Assembly (NCBI RefSeq): GCF_003515065.1
Contig: NZ_QXGH01000020.1
Location: 1-64,000 of the forward strand
From: Nocardioides immobilis
GTDB taxonomy: Bacteria; Actinomycetota; Actinomycetes; Propionibacteriales; Nocardioidaceae
DNA: 64,000 nucleotides
Reading direction: 5' to 3'
Positions within the stretch are counted from its first letter, which is position 1, and the number at the start of each line of letters is the position of its first letter. Below the pieces are notes generated by a model that saw nothing but the letters and a program-made list of their open reading frames with translations, searched no databases and was not told the DNA's origin. This document shows, piece by piece, positions 26,086 through 35,175 of this stretch. Both the position numbers and the translations under genes were made by a program.

Positions 26086-29031
26086 ATGCGCCGAATCGCA
26101 GTCCTCGCGTTCACCATCAGTCTCACCCTGGTCGTGCCGGCCGGTCCGGCCGGATCCACCGGATCCGCTCCGCCAGCCGCCGTCGACGGACGAGCGTCCG
26201 TCGGCGCGCAACCGTCCACCGGGTTCACCGAAGGTGACTACATCGTCACCTTCGCCGACGAACCGGTAGCCAGCTACACCGGCTACCGGCGCGGCTACCC
26301 GCGGACGATGCCGGCGCGTGGACGGAAGATCGATCGTGACTCCGCGGCGGTTCGCCGCTGGCGGGGGTTCCTGCGCGAGCGGCACGACCGCGCTCTCGAG
26401 CGGGTTGGCGCCGCGAAGTACTACGACTTCACGGTCACCAACAACGGCGTCGCCGCCCACCTCACCGGTCGCCAAGCGGCGCGGCTCGACAAGATGCGGG
26501 GCGTCATCGCGGTCACGCCCGACCGGAAGCAGCAGGTCGACACCACCGACTCCCCGTCCTTCCTGGGGCTCGACGCTGCTGGTGGCCTCTGGCAGCAGCT
26601 CGGCGGTCCCGACGACGCCGGCGCCGGTGTGGTGGTCGGCATCATCGACACCGGCATCTGGCCGGAGAGTGACGCGTTCGCAGGTGGAACCGACATCCCG
26701 GTGCCCGCGACGTGGAGCGGTCAGTGCGAGCCCGGCGAGCGGTTCACGCCGCGCACCTGCAACGACAAGCTGGTCGGTGCGCGCTACTACCTGCGCGGGT
26801 TCGGCCGCCAGTTCGTCGCAACCACCGACTTCCTCTCCCCGCGCGACTGGTCCGGTCACGGGTCGCACACCGCGTCGACGGCCGCAGGAAACCACGGCAC
26901 GGACGTCGCCATCGACGGCCACGCGATCGGTTCGGGCTCGGGCATGGCTCCCGGTGCCAAGGTCGCGGCCTACAAGGTCTGCTGGGAGGGCCGCCCCGGT
27001 GTCGACCCCGGTTGCTTCGACTCCGACAGCGTGGCCGCCATCAACCAAGCGGTCCTGGACGGCGTCGACGTCCTCAACTACTCGATCGGCGGCGGGTCCG
27101 AGTCGACCGTTCTCGCCCCTGTCGAGCAGGCCTTCCGGGGCGCCTCGAACGCCGGTGTGTACGTCGCCAACTCGGCGGGCAACAGCGGCCCGGGAGCGAG
27201 CACCTTCGACCACCCGTCACCATGGCTGACCACCGTGGCGGCGGCCACGTTCCGGCGCGCCTTCCTGGCGGTGGAGCTCGGCAACGGCGAACGGTACGTC
27301 GGCGTCTCGACCACCGCGGGCCTCCCGACCCAGACCGCGCTGGTGACCTCGGTGAGCGTCAAGAACACGTCCGCGAGCGACAGCGCTGCGGCCCTCTGCG
27401 TGGACGGCTCCCTCGATCCCGCGAAGGCGGCGGGCAAGGTCGTGCAGTGCGACCGCGGCGTCACGTCGCGGATCTCGAAGAGCGCCGAGGTGAAGCGGGC
27501 CGGCGGCGTCGCGATGGTCCTGACCAACACGTCGGCCAACTCGCTCAACGGTGACTTCCACTTCGTGCCCTCCGTGCACGTCGACCACACCGCCCGTACC
27601 GCCATCCTCGACTACATCGCGGATGCCGGGGCGGGCGCGACGGCGGCGATCCTGCCGCTCACTCCAGCCGAGCTGGCGGAGGCGCCGCAGGTGCCGGAGA
27701 TCGCCGCGTTCTCCTCGCGCGGACCGTCGGTCACCACCGATGGCGACATCCTCAAGCCCGACCTTGCGGCGCCGGGCGTCGATGTGGTCGCGGCGGTGGC
27801 TCCGCCCGGAAACTTCGGACGCAACTGGGACTTCTACTCCGGGACGTCGATGTCCAGTCCCCACACGGCGGGCCTCGGCGCCCTGCTGAAGGACCAGCAC
27901 CCGAACTGGCTGCCCTCCGAGATCAAGTCGGCCCTGATGACCACGACGATGGACACGGTCTCCAGCGCCGAGGACCCGTTCGCCCAGGGCGCCGGCTTCG
28001 TCCAGCCCAATCCAGCCGCCGACCCAGGCCTGGTCTACCCGACGACGCCCAACGAGTACCGCGGGTTCATGATCGGCCTCGGCGTGCAGTTCGCGCCGCC
28101 GTTCGACACGCTGCCGGCGATCCAGGCGTCCGACCTCAACCAGGCGTCGATCGCGATCGGCGACCTGGCGGGCACCGAGACCGTCACGCGGCGGGTGAGG
28201 AACGTGGACGACGCTGCGGCGACGTACACCGCCACCGCGAACGTCCCTGGGTTCGAGGCTGTCGTCACACCGGCCGAGCTCACCCTCGACCCGGGTGAGG
28301 CAGCCTCGTTCGAGGTGACGTTCACGCGCTCCGACGCGCCCATGGGCGAGTGGGCGATCGGCTCGCTGACCTGGACCGGCGCCGGGCACGTCGTACGCAG
28401 CCCCGTGGCCCTGCAGCCGGTCACGGTCTCCGCGCCGTCCGAGGTGCACGCCGACGCGAGCGCCAGCGGTTCCGAGGACTTCGAGGTCATCCCGGGCTTC
28501 ACCGGCGAGCTCGAGAGCTCGGTGCACGGCCTCGTCGGGGTCACCCCGATCGCCGACAGCGTGACGACGGGACCGTTCGACATCGACAACCCCACCCCGG
28601 ACGCCGACACCAAGCTGTACGAGGTGACGGTGCCGGCCGGAGCCAAGGCGGCTCGGTTCAGCCTGGACGCCGACGACGACACGTCGGACCTCGACCTGTT
28701 CGTCTACCTCGACGGCACCTTCGTCGATCTCTCCGCGTCCGGCGCGGCCGACGAGCAGGTCACTCTGCTGGCGCCGGAGGCGGGCACCTACGACGTCTAC
28801 GTCAACGGGTTCGCGACACCTGGCGGCTCGACGTCCTACGGCCTCGCCAACTTCGTGGTCGAGGAGGGATCGGCAGGCAACGCGACGGTCACCCCCTCGC
28901 CCGCACCGGCGACCCTGGGCGAGCCGTTGACACTCACCGCGTCCTGGAGCGGCCTCGATCCGGCAAAGCGGTGGCTCGGGGTCATCTCGTACGCCGGTTC
29001 GGACGAGGTCACGCTGCTCTCGGTCGGCTGA
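26086..29031 (+). CDS. Secreted subtilisin-like serine protease (S8) with PA and PPC domains
   Basis: 981 residues. A signal peptide (RRIAVLAFTISLTLVVPAG) leads into an I9-type propeptide (about 50-150). The catalytic domain has D188 (GIIDTGIWPE), H258 (WSGHGSHTAS) and S588 (GTSMSSPHTAG), with a PA-type insertion before the serine. An fn3-like domain follows (about 690-800), and then a PPC-like beta domain (KLYEVTVPAGAKAARFSL, DLDLFVYLDG). It would degrade extracellular protein. It lies 50 bp after copA but has its own start context; a link to copper is not apparent. A terminator follows. Confidence 0.93.
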   Translation: MRRIAVLAFTISLTLVVPAGPAGSTGSAPPAAVDGRASVGAQPSTGFTEGDYIVTFADEPVASYTGYRRGYPRTMPARGRKIDRDSAAVRRWRGFLRERHDRALERVGAAKYYDFTVTNNGVAAHLTGRQAARLDKMRGVIAVTPDRKQQVDTTDSPSFLGLDAAGGLWQQLGGPDDAGAGVVVGIIDTGIWPESDAFAGGTDIPVPATWSGQCEPGERFTPRTCNDKLVGARYYLRGFGRQFVATTDFLSPRDWSGHGSHTASTAAGNHGTDVAIDGHAIGSGSGMAPGAKVAAYKVCWEGRPGVDPGCFDSDSVAAINQAVLDGVDVLNYSIGGGSESTVLAPVEQAFRGASNAGVYVANSAGNSGPGASTFDHPSPWLTTVAAATFRRAFLAVELGNGERYVGVSTTAGLPTQTALVTSVSVKNTSASDSAAALCVDGSLDPAKAAGKVVQCDRGVTSRISKSAEVKRAGGVAMVLTNTSANSLNGDFHFVPSVHVDHTARTAILDYIADAGAGATAAILPLTPAELAEAPQVPEIAAFSSRGPSVTTDGDILKPDLAAPGVDVVAAVAPPGNFGRNWDFYSGTSMSSPHTAGLGALLKDQHPNWLPSEIKSALMTTTMDTVSSAEDPFAQGAGFVQPNPAADPGLVYPTTPNEYRGFMIGLGVQFAPPFDTLPAIQASDLNQASIAIGDLAGTETVTRRVRNVDDAAATYTATANVPGFEAVVTPAELTLDPGEAASFEVTFTRSDAPMGEWAIGSLTWTGAGHVVRSPVALQPVTVSAPSEVHADASASGSEDFEVIPGFTGELESSVHGLVGVTPIADSVTTGPFDIDNPTPDADTKLYEVTVPAGAKAARFSLDADDDTSDLDLFVYLDGTFVDLSASGAADEQVTLLAPEAGTYDVYVNGFATPGGSTSYGLANFVVEEGSAGNATVTPSPAPATLGEPLTLTASWSGLDPAKRWLGVISYAGSDEVTLLSVG

Positions 29032-29086
29032 CCGCTGAGTTCACGGCGTGCGATCGGCGCACGCCCTGGACCGACCCGAAATGAGC

Positions 29087-29116
29087 GAAGCCCCGGACCT
29101 CACGGTCCGGGGCTTC
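29087..29116. terminator. Bidirectional hairpin terminator
   Basis: Perfect 13-bp arms (GAAGCCCCGGACC and GGTCCGGGGCTTC) with a TCAC loop, placed between the convergent subtilase and RTX-like genes. It can serve both. Confidence 0.8.
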
Positions 29117-29133
29117 GTGCGTTCAGCTGGTGG

Positions 29134-29742
29134 TCAGCCGTGGCTGACGCGGTCGCTGCCGCTGCCGCCGACGATCCGGTCGGCACCGGGGCCGCCGCGG
29201 AGCCAGTCACGGCCGGGGCCGCCGTAGATGCGGTCGTTGCCCTTGGCGCCGTTGACGAAGTCGCGGCCATCGCCGCCGTAGACGATGTCGTTGCCCGCGT
29301 CGGTCAGGACCCAGAGCCGGAACCGGCTCGGCAGGGTGCGGCCGTCGGTGTAGTCGTGACCGAGGCGCGGCCAGACCTGGATGAACATCCGCTGGGTGTT
29401 GAAGCGCGGCGGGACCTTGCAGACCGCCGAGACGCCGACCTTCACCCGCTCCTTCTGGCAACGGTCGGGCAGGCTCTTCCACCGGTTGGTGCGAGTGTCA
29501 CGGAACCGGATGCTGTGGCGCTCCGAGACCCAGGTGACCCGCAGGTGCTGGTTGTGCTTGCCCGAGATGTAGACCGGGCCGTACTTCGAGTAGCGGACGA
29601 TCGCGCTGCCACCCATGTCGCTGACGCCGGCGTCGCCGGGGCCCAGCATCAGCGGGGGAAGGTTGTCCGCGGTCGCGGGGCTGATGCCCACCGAGAGGCC
29701 GGCGACGGCGGCTACGAGGAATGTGACGATAGTGCGAAGCAA
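29134..29742 (-). CDS. Secreted protein with C-terminal RTX-like calcium-binding repeats
   Basis: 202 residues from a TTG start that is preceded by a perfect AGGAGGAG. A signal peptide (LLRTIVTFLVAAVAGLSVG, cut after ATA) precedes a beta-rich middle with two cysteines (DRCQKERV, SAVCKVP). The last about 50 residues are nonapeptide-like repeats GGDGRD, AKGNDRIYGG, GPGRDWLRGG and GPGADRIVGG. These form a Ca2+-binding parallel beta roll in RTX proteins. No catalytic domain is visible. It is probably a small surface or secreted protein; the function is unknown. Confidence 0.8.
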   Translation of the reverse strand: MLRTIVTFLVAAVAGLSVGISPATADNLPPLMLGPGDAGVSDMGGSAIVRYSKYGPVYISGKHNQHLRVTWVSERHSIRFRDTRTNRWKSLPDRCQKERVKVGVSAVCKVPPRFNTQRMFIQVWPRLGHDYTDGRTLPSRFRLWVLTDAGNDIVYGGDGRDFVNGAKGNDRIYGGPGRDWLRGGPGADRIVGGSGSDRVSHG

Positions 29743-29899
29743 GGAGACTCCTCCTGTTTTAGGCTCCAAGGACCATAAGGGGAATTCCCCCGAGCGCGAA
29801 TTCCCCGGGCGAGACCTGCACCACTGCCGACCCCCCGAACTGCCGACCGCGCCGCCGTCCGGACGAGAGAATCTGCTAGGTCGTGGCAGACTCAGCGCC

Positions 29900-30853
29900 G
29901 TGAGTTCTGGGGTTCGCTGGCTGGTGCCGGTCGTGGTGCTGCTGGCCGCCGGTTGTAGCGACCCCGCCGACCCGGTCTATCCGGAGGATCCCGACACGTC
30001 GGCGATCTCGACGGAGTACGACCCGTCGTTGGAGCCGTCGGCCGCCGTCCTCGCACTGGTGCCTTCGGACGCGACGACTCTCGAGGTCACCGACCTCGAC
30101 CAGCTCCGGCTGACCCTGGGCTTCGGCTTCCTCAACCGCGAAGCGTCGGCCGCCGAGCGCGCCCGGTTCTGGCGGGCGTTGCCGAAGGCGGCGACGTTGT
30201 CGACGGGAATGCTGCGGCCCGCGGCCGAGGAGCTCCGGGCCTACGGCTTCGGTGCGGACGACGTCGCCTGGGAGGCGACGTACGCCGGCGGGGCCGACGG
30301 CTGGGTGATGGCCTTCCACGACGACGTGTCCATGACCCAGGTCGAGGAGGCGATCCGGGACCGGGTCGGCCCGCTCGCCGGGGCCGTGCTCGACGCAGAG
30401 CGGAGGGTGGTGACCTCGGCGGAGCCGCCCGAGGGTGACGACAGCTGGGCAGCGCTCGAGGAGGTCGTCGACCTGGTCGGACAGGAGGCGAACGCGACGT
30501 ACGTCGAGCGGTCCTGCCTGCCGTTCGACACGGTGTTCGGCGAGGGCATGGAGGCGCAGCTCGCGGAAGCGCCGCGCGCGGCGCTCGCCGCGCTCGACCC
30601 GCTCGAGGGGTTCTCGGTCGCCCTCGGCGGCAGCCTGGCGACGGTGAAGCTGGGAGAAAACCGCCCCGACGCGTTCGACCGGCTGCGGCTGGACGAGGTG
30701 ATGCCGGCGATCCGCCCCGAGTTCGGCGCCGCCTTCTCCCGCGGGGTGGCGGACCCGTCCACCGGTCGCCTCGGCTACGACCTGCAGCGGCCGTCGGCAG
30801 CGACGGCGCTGATCACCGACCAGCACCTGCCGTTCGCAGTCTGCGGCGACTGA
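29900..30853 (+). CDS. Putative lipoprotein of unknown function
   Basis: 317 residues from GTG. The N-terminal signal ends in a lipobox (VVLLAAGCSDP), so the protein should be lipid-anchored at the outer face of the membrane after cleavage before C19. The mature part is soluble, acidic and without a motif I recognise; two cysteines (ERSCLPFDT and the C-terminal FAVCGD) could form a disulfide. It faces a metallo-beta-lactamase-fold gene tail to tail. Confidence 0.75.
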   Translation: MSSGVRWLVPVVVLLAAGCSDPADPVYPEDPDTSAISTEYDPSLEPSAAVLALVPSDATTLEVTDLDQLRLTLGFGFLNREASAAERARFWRALPKAATLSTGMLRPAAEELRAYGFGADDVAWEATYAGGADGWVMAFHDDVSMTQVEEAIRDRVGPLAGAVLDAERRVVTSAEPPEGDDSWAALEEVVDLVGQEANATYVERSCLPFDTVFGEGMEAQLAEAPRAALAALDPLEGFSVALGGSLATVKLGENRPDAFDRLRLDEVMPAIRPEFGAAFSRGVADPSTGRLGYDLQRPSAATALITDQHLPFAVCGD

Positions 30854-30863
30854 CCCGCTTCAC

Positions 30864-31649
30864 TCAGCGGGTGGCGAGTGCGCCGTACTGCGCCTTGTCG
30901 TGCGCGCAGAACACGGTGACCTCGTCGGAGTGGGTCGCCACCAGCTCGCGCAGCCGCTCGGTGTTCTCGCGACGCAGCTTGTTGGAGACCGCCATCAATG
31001 TCTGCATGACCGTCAGTGAGCGGGCGCACGACGGCGGCGTCGCCAGCTGGTCGCCGTCGAACACGGCGTCGCCTGCGTGCAGCAGCCAGTGGTCGGCGGC
31101 GTCGCGGACGGCGATGCCGGCGTGACCGCGCGTGTGGCCCAGCAGCGGGATCATGACGACGTCGTCGCCGATCGCTGTCACCGACGGGAAGCCGAACCAG
31201 TCGTCGCCCGGCTCGGAGTGCTGGACCCACTGCGGGCCGTGCGCCCACTGCGCGGGGAGGTAACGCTGCTTCTCCATGAACCTCGGGTGCCGGGCGGCGT
31301 CGAGCTCGGGCTGGTGGATGTGGACGCGGGCGTGGGGGAAGTCGACCAGCCCGCCGGCGTGGTCGGAGTCGAGGTGGGTCACCGCGATGTCGGTGACGTC
31401 CTCGGGCGCGAAGCCGAGGGCCTTCACCTGGGCGAGCGCGGTCTCGCCGGGGTCGAGGGCGGGCCGGACCGCGAGCAGGTAGGGCTTGCCGAGCCGCCCG
31501 GGGTCGGCCAGCTCGCCGGAGCCGTAGCCGGTGTCGACGAGGAGCAGACCGCCGTCCCGCTCGACGAGGAGGACGTGGGCGACCATCGGGGGAGCGATGG
31601 CAGGCCGGAAGCTGGCGCAGTTGAGGTGGTGGACCCGCACGGAGCCCAT
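30864..31649 (-). CDS. Metallo-beta-lactamase-fold hydrolase (AHL-lactonase-like)
   Basis: 261 residues with the MBL metal motif THLDSDHAGG (HxDxDH), an upstream LLVDTGYGSG strand and the later ligands in GHTRGHAG and LLHAGDAVFDG. The short, single-domain layout resembles N-acyl-homoserine-lactone lactonases and related cytosolic hydrolases. The substrate cannot be read from sequence. It lies 10 bp beyond the end of the sterol-desaturase-like gene and could be the third gene of that GntR-led operon. Confidence 0.85.
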   Translation of the reverse strand: MGSVRVHHLNCASFRPAIAPPMVAHVLLVERDGGLLLVDTGYGSGELADPGRLGKPYLLAVRPALDPGETALAQVKALGFAPEDVTDIAVTHLDSDHAGGLVDFPHARVHIHQPELDAARHPRFMEKQRYLPAQWAHGPQWVQHSEPGDDWFGFPSVTAIGDDVVMIPLLGHTRGHAGIAVRDAADHWLLHAGDAVFDGDQLATPPSCARSLTVMQTLMAVSNKLRRENTERLRELVATHSDEVTVFCAHDKAQYGALATR

Positions 31650-31658
31650 CGTGGCAGG

Positions 31659-32375
31659 TCAGCCTTCCAAACCGTGGAGGTTGCGCGCCGTCGGCGAGGT
31701 CGGGACGGTGGCCGGGTCCGGGTAGGTGCCGAACAGCCGGTCGGCGGTCGCGGCCGAGGTGACCGTGAACCAGTAGTGCTCGCTCTTGTAGTGATGCAGC
31801 CGGTGGTTGCGCCAGACCGACCGGAACCAGCGGGACTTGGGCCGGTAGTCGCTGTGCAGGACGTAGTGGGTCCACTCGTACGCCGTCAGCAGGACGACCA
31901 CCGTCACGATGACGGTGAACGTCGACGACCAGGTCGGTGTGGCCGCCCAGGCGACGAGGACCAGGAACGGCGCCGTCGTCAGCTCGACCTGCCACGGCAC
32001 GAACACCAGCGGGATCGAACGGGGGTCGGCGTGGTGGGCGCGGTGCTTGCGGGACAGCAGCGGGTCGATCGTGAGGCCGGCGACGCGGCGCGGCCGCCAG
32101 TGCAGGATGCAGACGTGGATCACCCACTCCACGACCGGCATGATCGCGACCAGGCCGGCCGGGATGAGGAGCTCCCACCAGGCACCCGGACCGGCGAGGA
32201 CGCGGCCGGTGATCGCGCCGGTCAGGGCGGTGCCCAGGATGTACGGCGACGGGTGCCGCCAGAACTCGGTGAAGACCTGGCCGAGCGACTGGCTGGTACG
32301 ACGGCCGCCCGTGATCCTCGCTTCGTCGCGCTCGACCTGGCGGCGGGCCTGTGCTTCGACGTCGTTGCTCGTCAT
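31659..32375 (-). CDS. Sterol desaturase / fatty-acid hydroxylase family membrane protein
   Basis: 238 residues with about four membrane segments and the three His clusters of the di-iron FA_hydroxylase superfamily: HRAHHADP, HYVLHSD and HRLHHYKSEHYW. An additional HVCILHW is present. It would hydroxylate or desaturate a lipid in the membrane. Its ATG overlaps the stop of the GntR regulator (ATGA), which argues that this enzyme is the regulator's target. Confidence 0.88.
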   Translation of the reverse strand: MTSNDVEAQARRQVERDEARITGGRRTSQSLGQVFTEFWRHPSPYILGTALTGAITGRVLAGPGAWWELLIPAGLVAIMPVVEWVIHVCILHWRPRRVAGLTIDPLLSRKHRAHHADPRSIPLVFVPWQVELTTAPFLVLVAWAATPTWSSTFTVIVTVVVLLTAYEWTHYVLHSDYRPKSRWFRSVWRNHRLHHYKSEHYWFTVTSAATADRLFGTYPDPATVPTSPTARNLHGLEG

Positions 32376-33118
32376 GACTCGGCTCCCTCGGTGGTCGTGG
32401 AGGTCGCCGCGAGCGCCGCGAAGGCGTCCATCAGGGCGGCGTTGGTGGGGGCCAGCACCCGCTCGGCGGCGGCGCGGGCGGTGGCGGGGTCGCCGGCCGC
32501 GATCGCCGTCGCGAGCAGGCGGTAGGGGTCGACCTGGCCGACCTCGGCGGCGAGGGCCGGCGCGAGGGCCGGCAGGGCAGGTTCGTAGGCCGCCCGCAGG
32601 CCGTTGAACATCAGCCGGAACACGATCGAGTCCGCACCGTCGACGACGACGTCCCAGAACTCGAGCGCGAGCTCCTGCCAGGTCACCGGGTCGGTCGTGG
32701 CAACGAGCCGGTCGACCACCGTGCCGAGCGCGGCCGTGAGCGCGGGCCCGCCGCGCTCCGCGGCCAGCGCCGCGATGCCGGGCGCCACCGAGGTCCGCGC
32801 CTCGACCACGCTGCGCGCGACCGACGGATCGATCCCGCCGTCCCTGACCAGGAGGTGCGGGAGCAGGTCGAGCCCGCCGTACCTCCGGAAGTCGCGGACG
32901 GTCGCGCCGCCCCCGTGCCGGACTTCGACCAGCCGGGTCTGCGTCATCCGCTGGAGCGCCTCGCGGACCGCCGGACGGGAGACGCCGAGCACCTCGGCCA
33001 GCCGGCGCTCGCTCGGGAGCTGCTCGCCGACCTCGAGGCCGCCGTCCATCACCTCGCCCAGCACCTGGTCGAACACCTGGTCCGACACGGACTTCCGGGT
33101 CACGGGTTTCAACGCCAT
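32372..33118 (-). CDS. GntR/FadR-family transcriptional regulator
   Basis: 248 residues. The N-terminal winged helix has PSERRLAEVLGVSRPAVRE and LVEVRHGGGATV, followed by an FCD-type all-helical ligand domain (ARSVVEARTSVAPGIAALA). ATG 33118 is taken as start because the conserved domain begins there. It leads an operon with the sterol-desaturase-like gene. A GntR-type operator (TGGT-AAT-ACCA) lies 39 bp upstream, so autoregulation is likely. The ligand is probably a lipid or carboxylic acid, by family analogy. Confidence 0.88.
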   Translation of the reverse strand: MALKPVTRKSVSDQVFDQVLGEVMDGGLEVGEQLPSERRLAEVLGVSRPAVREALQRMTQTRLVEVRHGGGATVRDFRRYGGLDLLPHLLVRDGGIDPSVARSVVEARTSVAPGIAALAAERGGPALTAALGTVVDRLVATTDPVTWQELALEFWDVVVDGADSIVFRLMFNGLRAAYEPALPALAPALAAEVGQVDPYRLLATAIAAGDPATARAAAERVLAPTNAALMDAFAALAATSTTTEGAES

Positions 33119-33156
33119 GCGGCCGACCGTACGTCGGTGATGGCACATTGGTCAAG

Positions 33157-33167
33157 TGGTAATACCA
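33157..33167. promoter_or_regulatory. GntR/FCD-type operator TGGTAATACCA
   Basis: An 11-bp palindrome that matches the FCD-subfamily consensus TGGTnnnACCA exactly. It lies between the GntR gene and the divergent SURF1 gene. Confidence 0.6.
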
Positions 33168-33258
33168 ATCTTGCCGAGTCGGCTCAACTCAGAACGCGCC
33201 GACTCGGCGTTGCTGAGGCGCAGAGATGCGCCGGGTCGGCGGTCCGTAGGCTGACCGG

Positions 33259-34065
33259 GTGCAGGCCGTCGCGTGGTGGAGCCCCCGGTTGTGGGCGGCG
33301 CACCTGATCGCGCTCGGGTGCGTGGGTGCGGCGATCGCGCTCGGCCTGTGGCAGTACGACGCCTGGGAGGCCCATCGCGCGGCCGAGCGGGTCGACCTCA
33401 CCAACGCCGAGCCGGAGCCGCTGACCGACGTACTCGGACCCGACGAGCCGTTCCCGACCAAGCACGTCGGCCGCCCGGTCACCGTCGAGGGCACCTGGCT
33501 CCCCGAGGGCACCGTGCTCGTGTCCGGTCGCGAGACGGACGGCGAGGACGGCAGCTGGGTCGTCACGCCGCTCGCTGTCGACGGGCCCGACGAGGCGGCG
33601 ATCCCGGTCGTGCGCGGTTGGCTGCCCGGTGTGGACCCCGAGTCGGCGCCACCGCCCCCGACCGGAACGGCGACCCTGGTCGGCTGGCTGCAGCCCGGCG
33701 AGGGCACGGGCGCGGCCGACGAGGACCCGACCGACGACGTCTTCCCGCAGGTCCGGATCGCCGACCTGGTGCAGCGCGTCGACGTCGACCTCTACGGCGG
33801 CTACGTGGTCGTCGACCCGGCAGCGACCGAGGAGGCCGGCGGTCGCAACGCGGGTACGGCGGACCTCGGCCCCGCCACGCTCGACCAGCTCCCGCCCGCC
33901 GGCACGTTCACCGCGTGGCGCAACATCGCCTACGCGATCGAGTGGTGGCTCTTCGCGGCCTTCGCGCTCTTCCTGTGGTGGCGGTTCGTGCGCGACGCCA
34001 CCGCCGTACGGCGCGAGCCCACCGCCCCGGACGACGAGGCCCGCGCGGTAGGTTCGTCGCCGTGA
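33259..34065 (+). CDS. SURF1-family cytochrome oxidase biogenesis protein
   Basis: 268 residues from GTG: an N-terminal membrane helix (WAAHLIALGCVGAAIALGLW) with the SURF1 signature LGLWQYDAW, an extracytoplasmic beta-rich part (VGRPVTVEGTWLPEGTVL, VVRGWLPG) and a C-terminal helix (YAIEWWLFAAFALFLWW). SURF1 assists heme a insertion or assembly of aa3 oxidase. The stop overlaps the start of the DUF3817 gene (GTGA). Confidence 0.9.
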   Translation: MQAVAWWSPRLWAAHLIALGCVGAAIALGLWQYDAWEAHRAAERVDLTNAEPEPLTDVLGPDEPFPTKHVGRPVTVEGTWLPEGTVLVSGRETDGEDGSWVVTPLAVDGPDEAAIPVVRGWLPGVDPESAPPPPTGTATLVGWLQPGEGTGAADEDPTDDVFPQVRIADLVQRVDVDLYGGYVVVDPAATEEAGGRNAGTADLGPATLDQLPPAGTFTAWRNIAYAIEWWLFAAFALFLWWRFVRDATAVRREPTAPDDEARAVGSSP

Positions 34066-34409
34066 ACGGCCTCTTCAAGACCTACCGCGTGCTGGCCTTC
34101 ATCGTCGGCGGGCTGCTGCTCGTCGGGACCGTCGGCTTCGTGCTGAAGTACGGCTTCCCCGACGGTGGCTCGCTCCAGGAGCTCGGCGATCAGCTGACGC
34201 CGGTGTGGGTCGTCCACGGCTGGGTCTACATGGTCTACGTGGTGATCGCGTTCGTGCTCACCCAGCGCGCGGGTTGGCCGCTGCCGCGCTTCCTGCTGAT
34301 GATGGTGGCCGGCCTGGTCCCGGCGCTCATCTTCTGGGTCGAGCGCCGGGTGGCCGAGCAGCTCCGGGCCGAGCACCCGGAGCTCGTCGGGTCTCGAGAC
34401 AGTCGCTAG
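34062..34409 (+). CDS. DUF3817 membrane protein
   Basis: 115 residues with three membrane helices: YRVLAFIVGGLLLVGTVGF, HGWVYMVYVVIAFVLTQ and FLLMMVAGLVPALIFWVE. The layout is typical of DUF3817, which often sits near SURF1 or respiratory genes in actinobacteria. The GTG start overlaps the SURF1 stop, so it is co-translated. Its last bases overlap the end of the opposite gene. The function is unknown. Confidence 0.85.
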   Translation: MNGLFKTYRVLAFIVGGLLLVGTVGFVLKYGFPDGGSLQELGDQLTPVWVVHGWVYMVYVVIAFVLTQRAGWPLPRFLLMMVAGLVPALIFWVERRVAEQLRAEHPELVGSRDSR

Positions 34410-34990
34410 CGCTCGGACTCCGGGTCTGCCTCGGTGGGGAGCGGGTCGGACAGCGGGTCCGGTGACGGGGCGTCGGCCGCGTCCACCGCGTCGAGGGGCT
34501 CCTCGGCCGGGGTGTCGGCGGGGGTGTCGACCGGGGTCGGCACGGCTGCGGCGGGGCTCGGCGGCGGCGCCGGGTCGTACGACGTCTGCCAGCCACCGCC
34601 GTCGTTGCCGCCCTGGAGCTTCTTGGCGATCACGGCCACGGCGCCACCCACGGCTCCGAGCATCAGGAGCGTCTTGATCTTGGACCGCTTCTTGGGGTTC
34701 GACCCGTTGAGCTCAGCGGCCTTGGTCTCTGCGTAGTCCTTGGCCTCGGAGGCCTTCTCGGCGAGCGTGGCGGCGCCCGCCGCGATCACGGGGGCGGCCT
34801 TCTGCCTCGCCTCAGCAGCCTTCTCGGCAGCAGTCGCGGCACCCGCGGCGACCACGGGAGCTGCCTTCTCCTTGGCGTCGTGGAGCGCGGGTCGGGCCGT
34901 GTCGTGCACGAAGTCCCTTGCCTGGTCGATCGCTGCCTCGACGTACCCCTCCGCCTGCTCGAGAAGCGTCTTCTTCCTGCGAAGTCCCAT
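34406..34990 (-). CDS. Hypothetical protein with Ala/Lys helical repeats and one membrane segment
   Basis: 194 residues. The N-terminal half is a long amphipathic helix with repeats of KAAPVVAAGAATAAEKAAEA and KAAPVIAAGAATLAEKASEA. A short membrane segment follows (TLLMLGAVGGAVAVIAKKL) and then a Pro/Asp-rich disordered tail. ATG 34990 follows AAAGG. It resembles small actinobacterial envelope-associated coiled-coil proteins; no specific function can be given. Confidence 0.75.
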   Translation of the reverse strand: MGLRRKKTLLEQAEGYVEAAIDQARDFVHDTARPALHDAKEKAAPVVAAGAATAAEKAAEARQKAAPVIAAGAATLAEKASEAKDYAETKAAELNGSNPKKRSKIKTLLMLGAVGGAVAVIAKKLQGGNDGGGWQTSYDPAPPPSPAAAVPTPVDTPADTPAEEPLDAVDAADAPSPDPLSDPLPTEADPESER

Positions 34991-35175
34991 GGCCGAACCT
35001 TTCCGAATCCGAGATCTGTGCGCCGGACCTTCCGTCCTAGTCACTACCCCATCCCACCACGCGCATCCCACACCGCGCAGCCCGTGCGGACGATGAATCT
35101 CACGGCCCCCGTAGGATCGGCGCGAGGGTGCGGGCACCGACGTCCGCACCGACGTTGCAGCGCGAAAGGCAGCTC

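Noticed and set aside
31077..32525. 482-codon plus-strand frame
   Set aside because: Antisense to the MBL hydrolase, the sterol-desaturase-like gene and GntR, all with catalytic or DNA-binding motifs.
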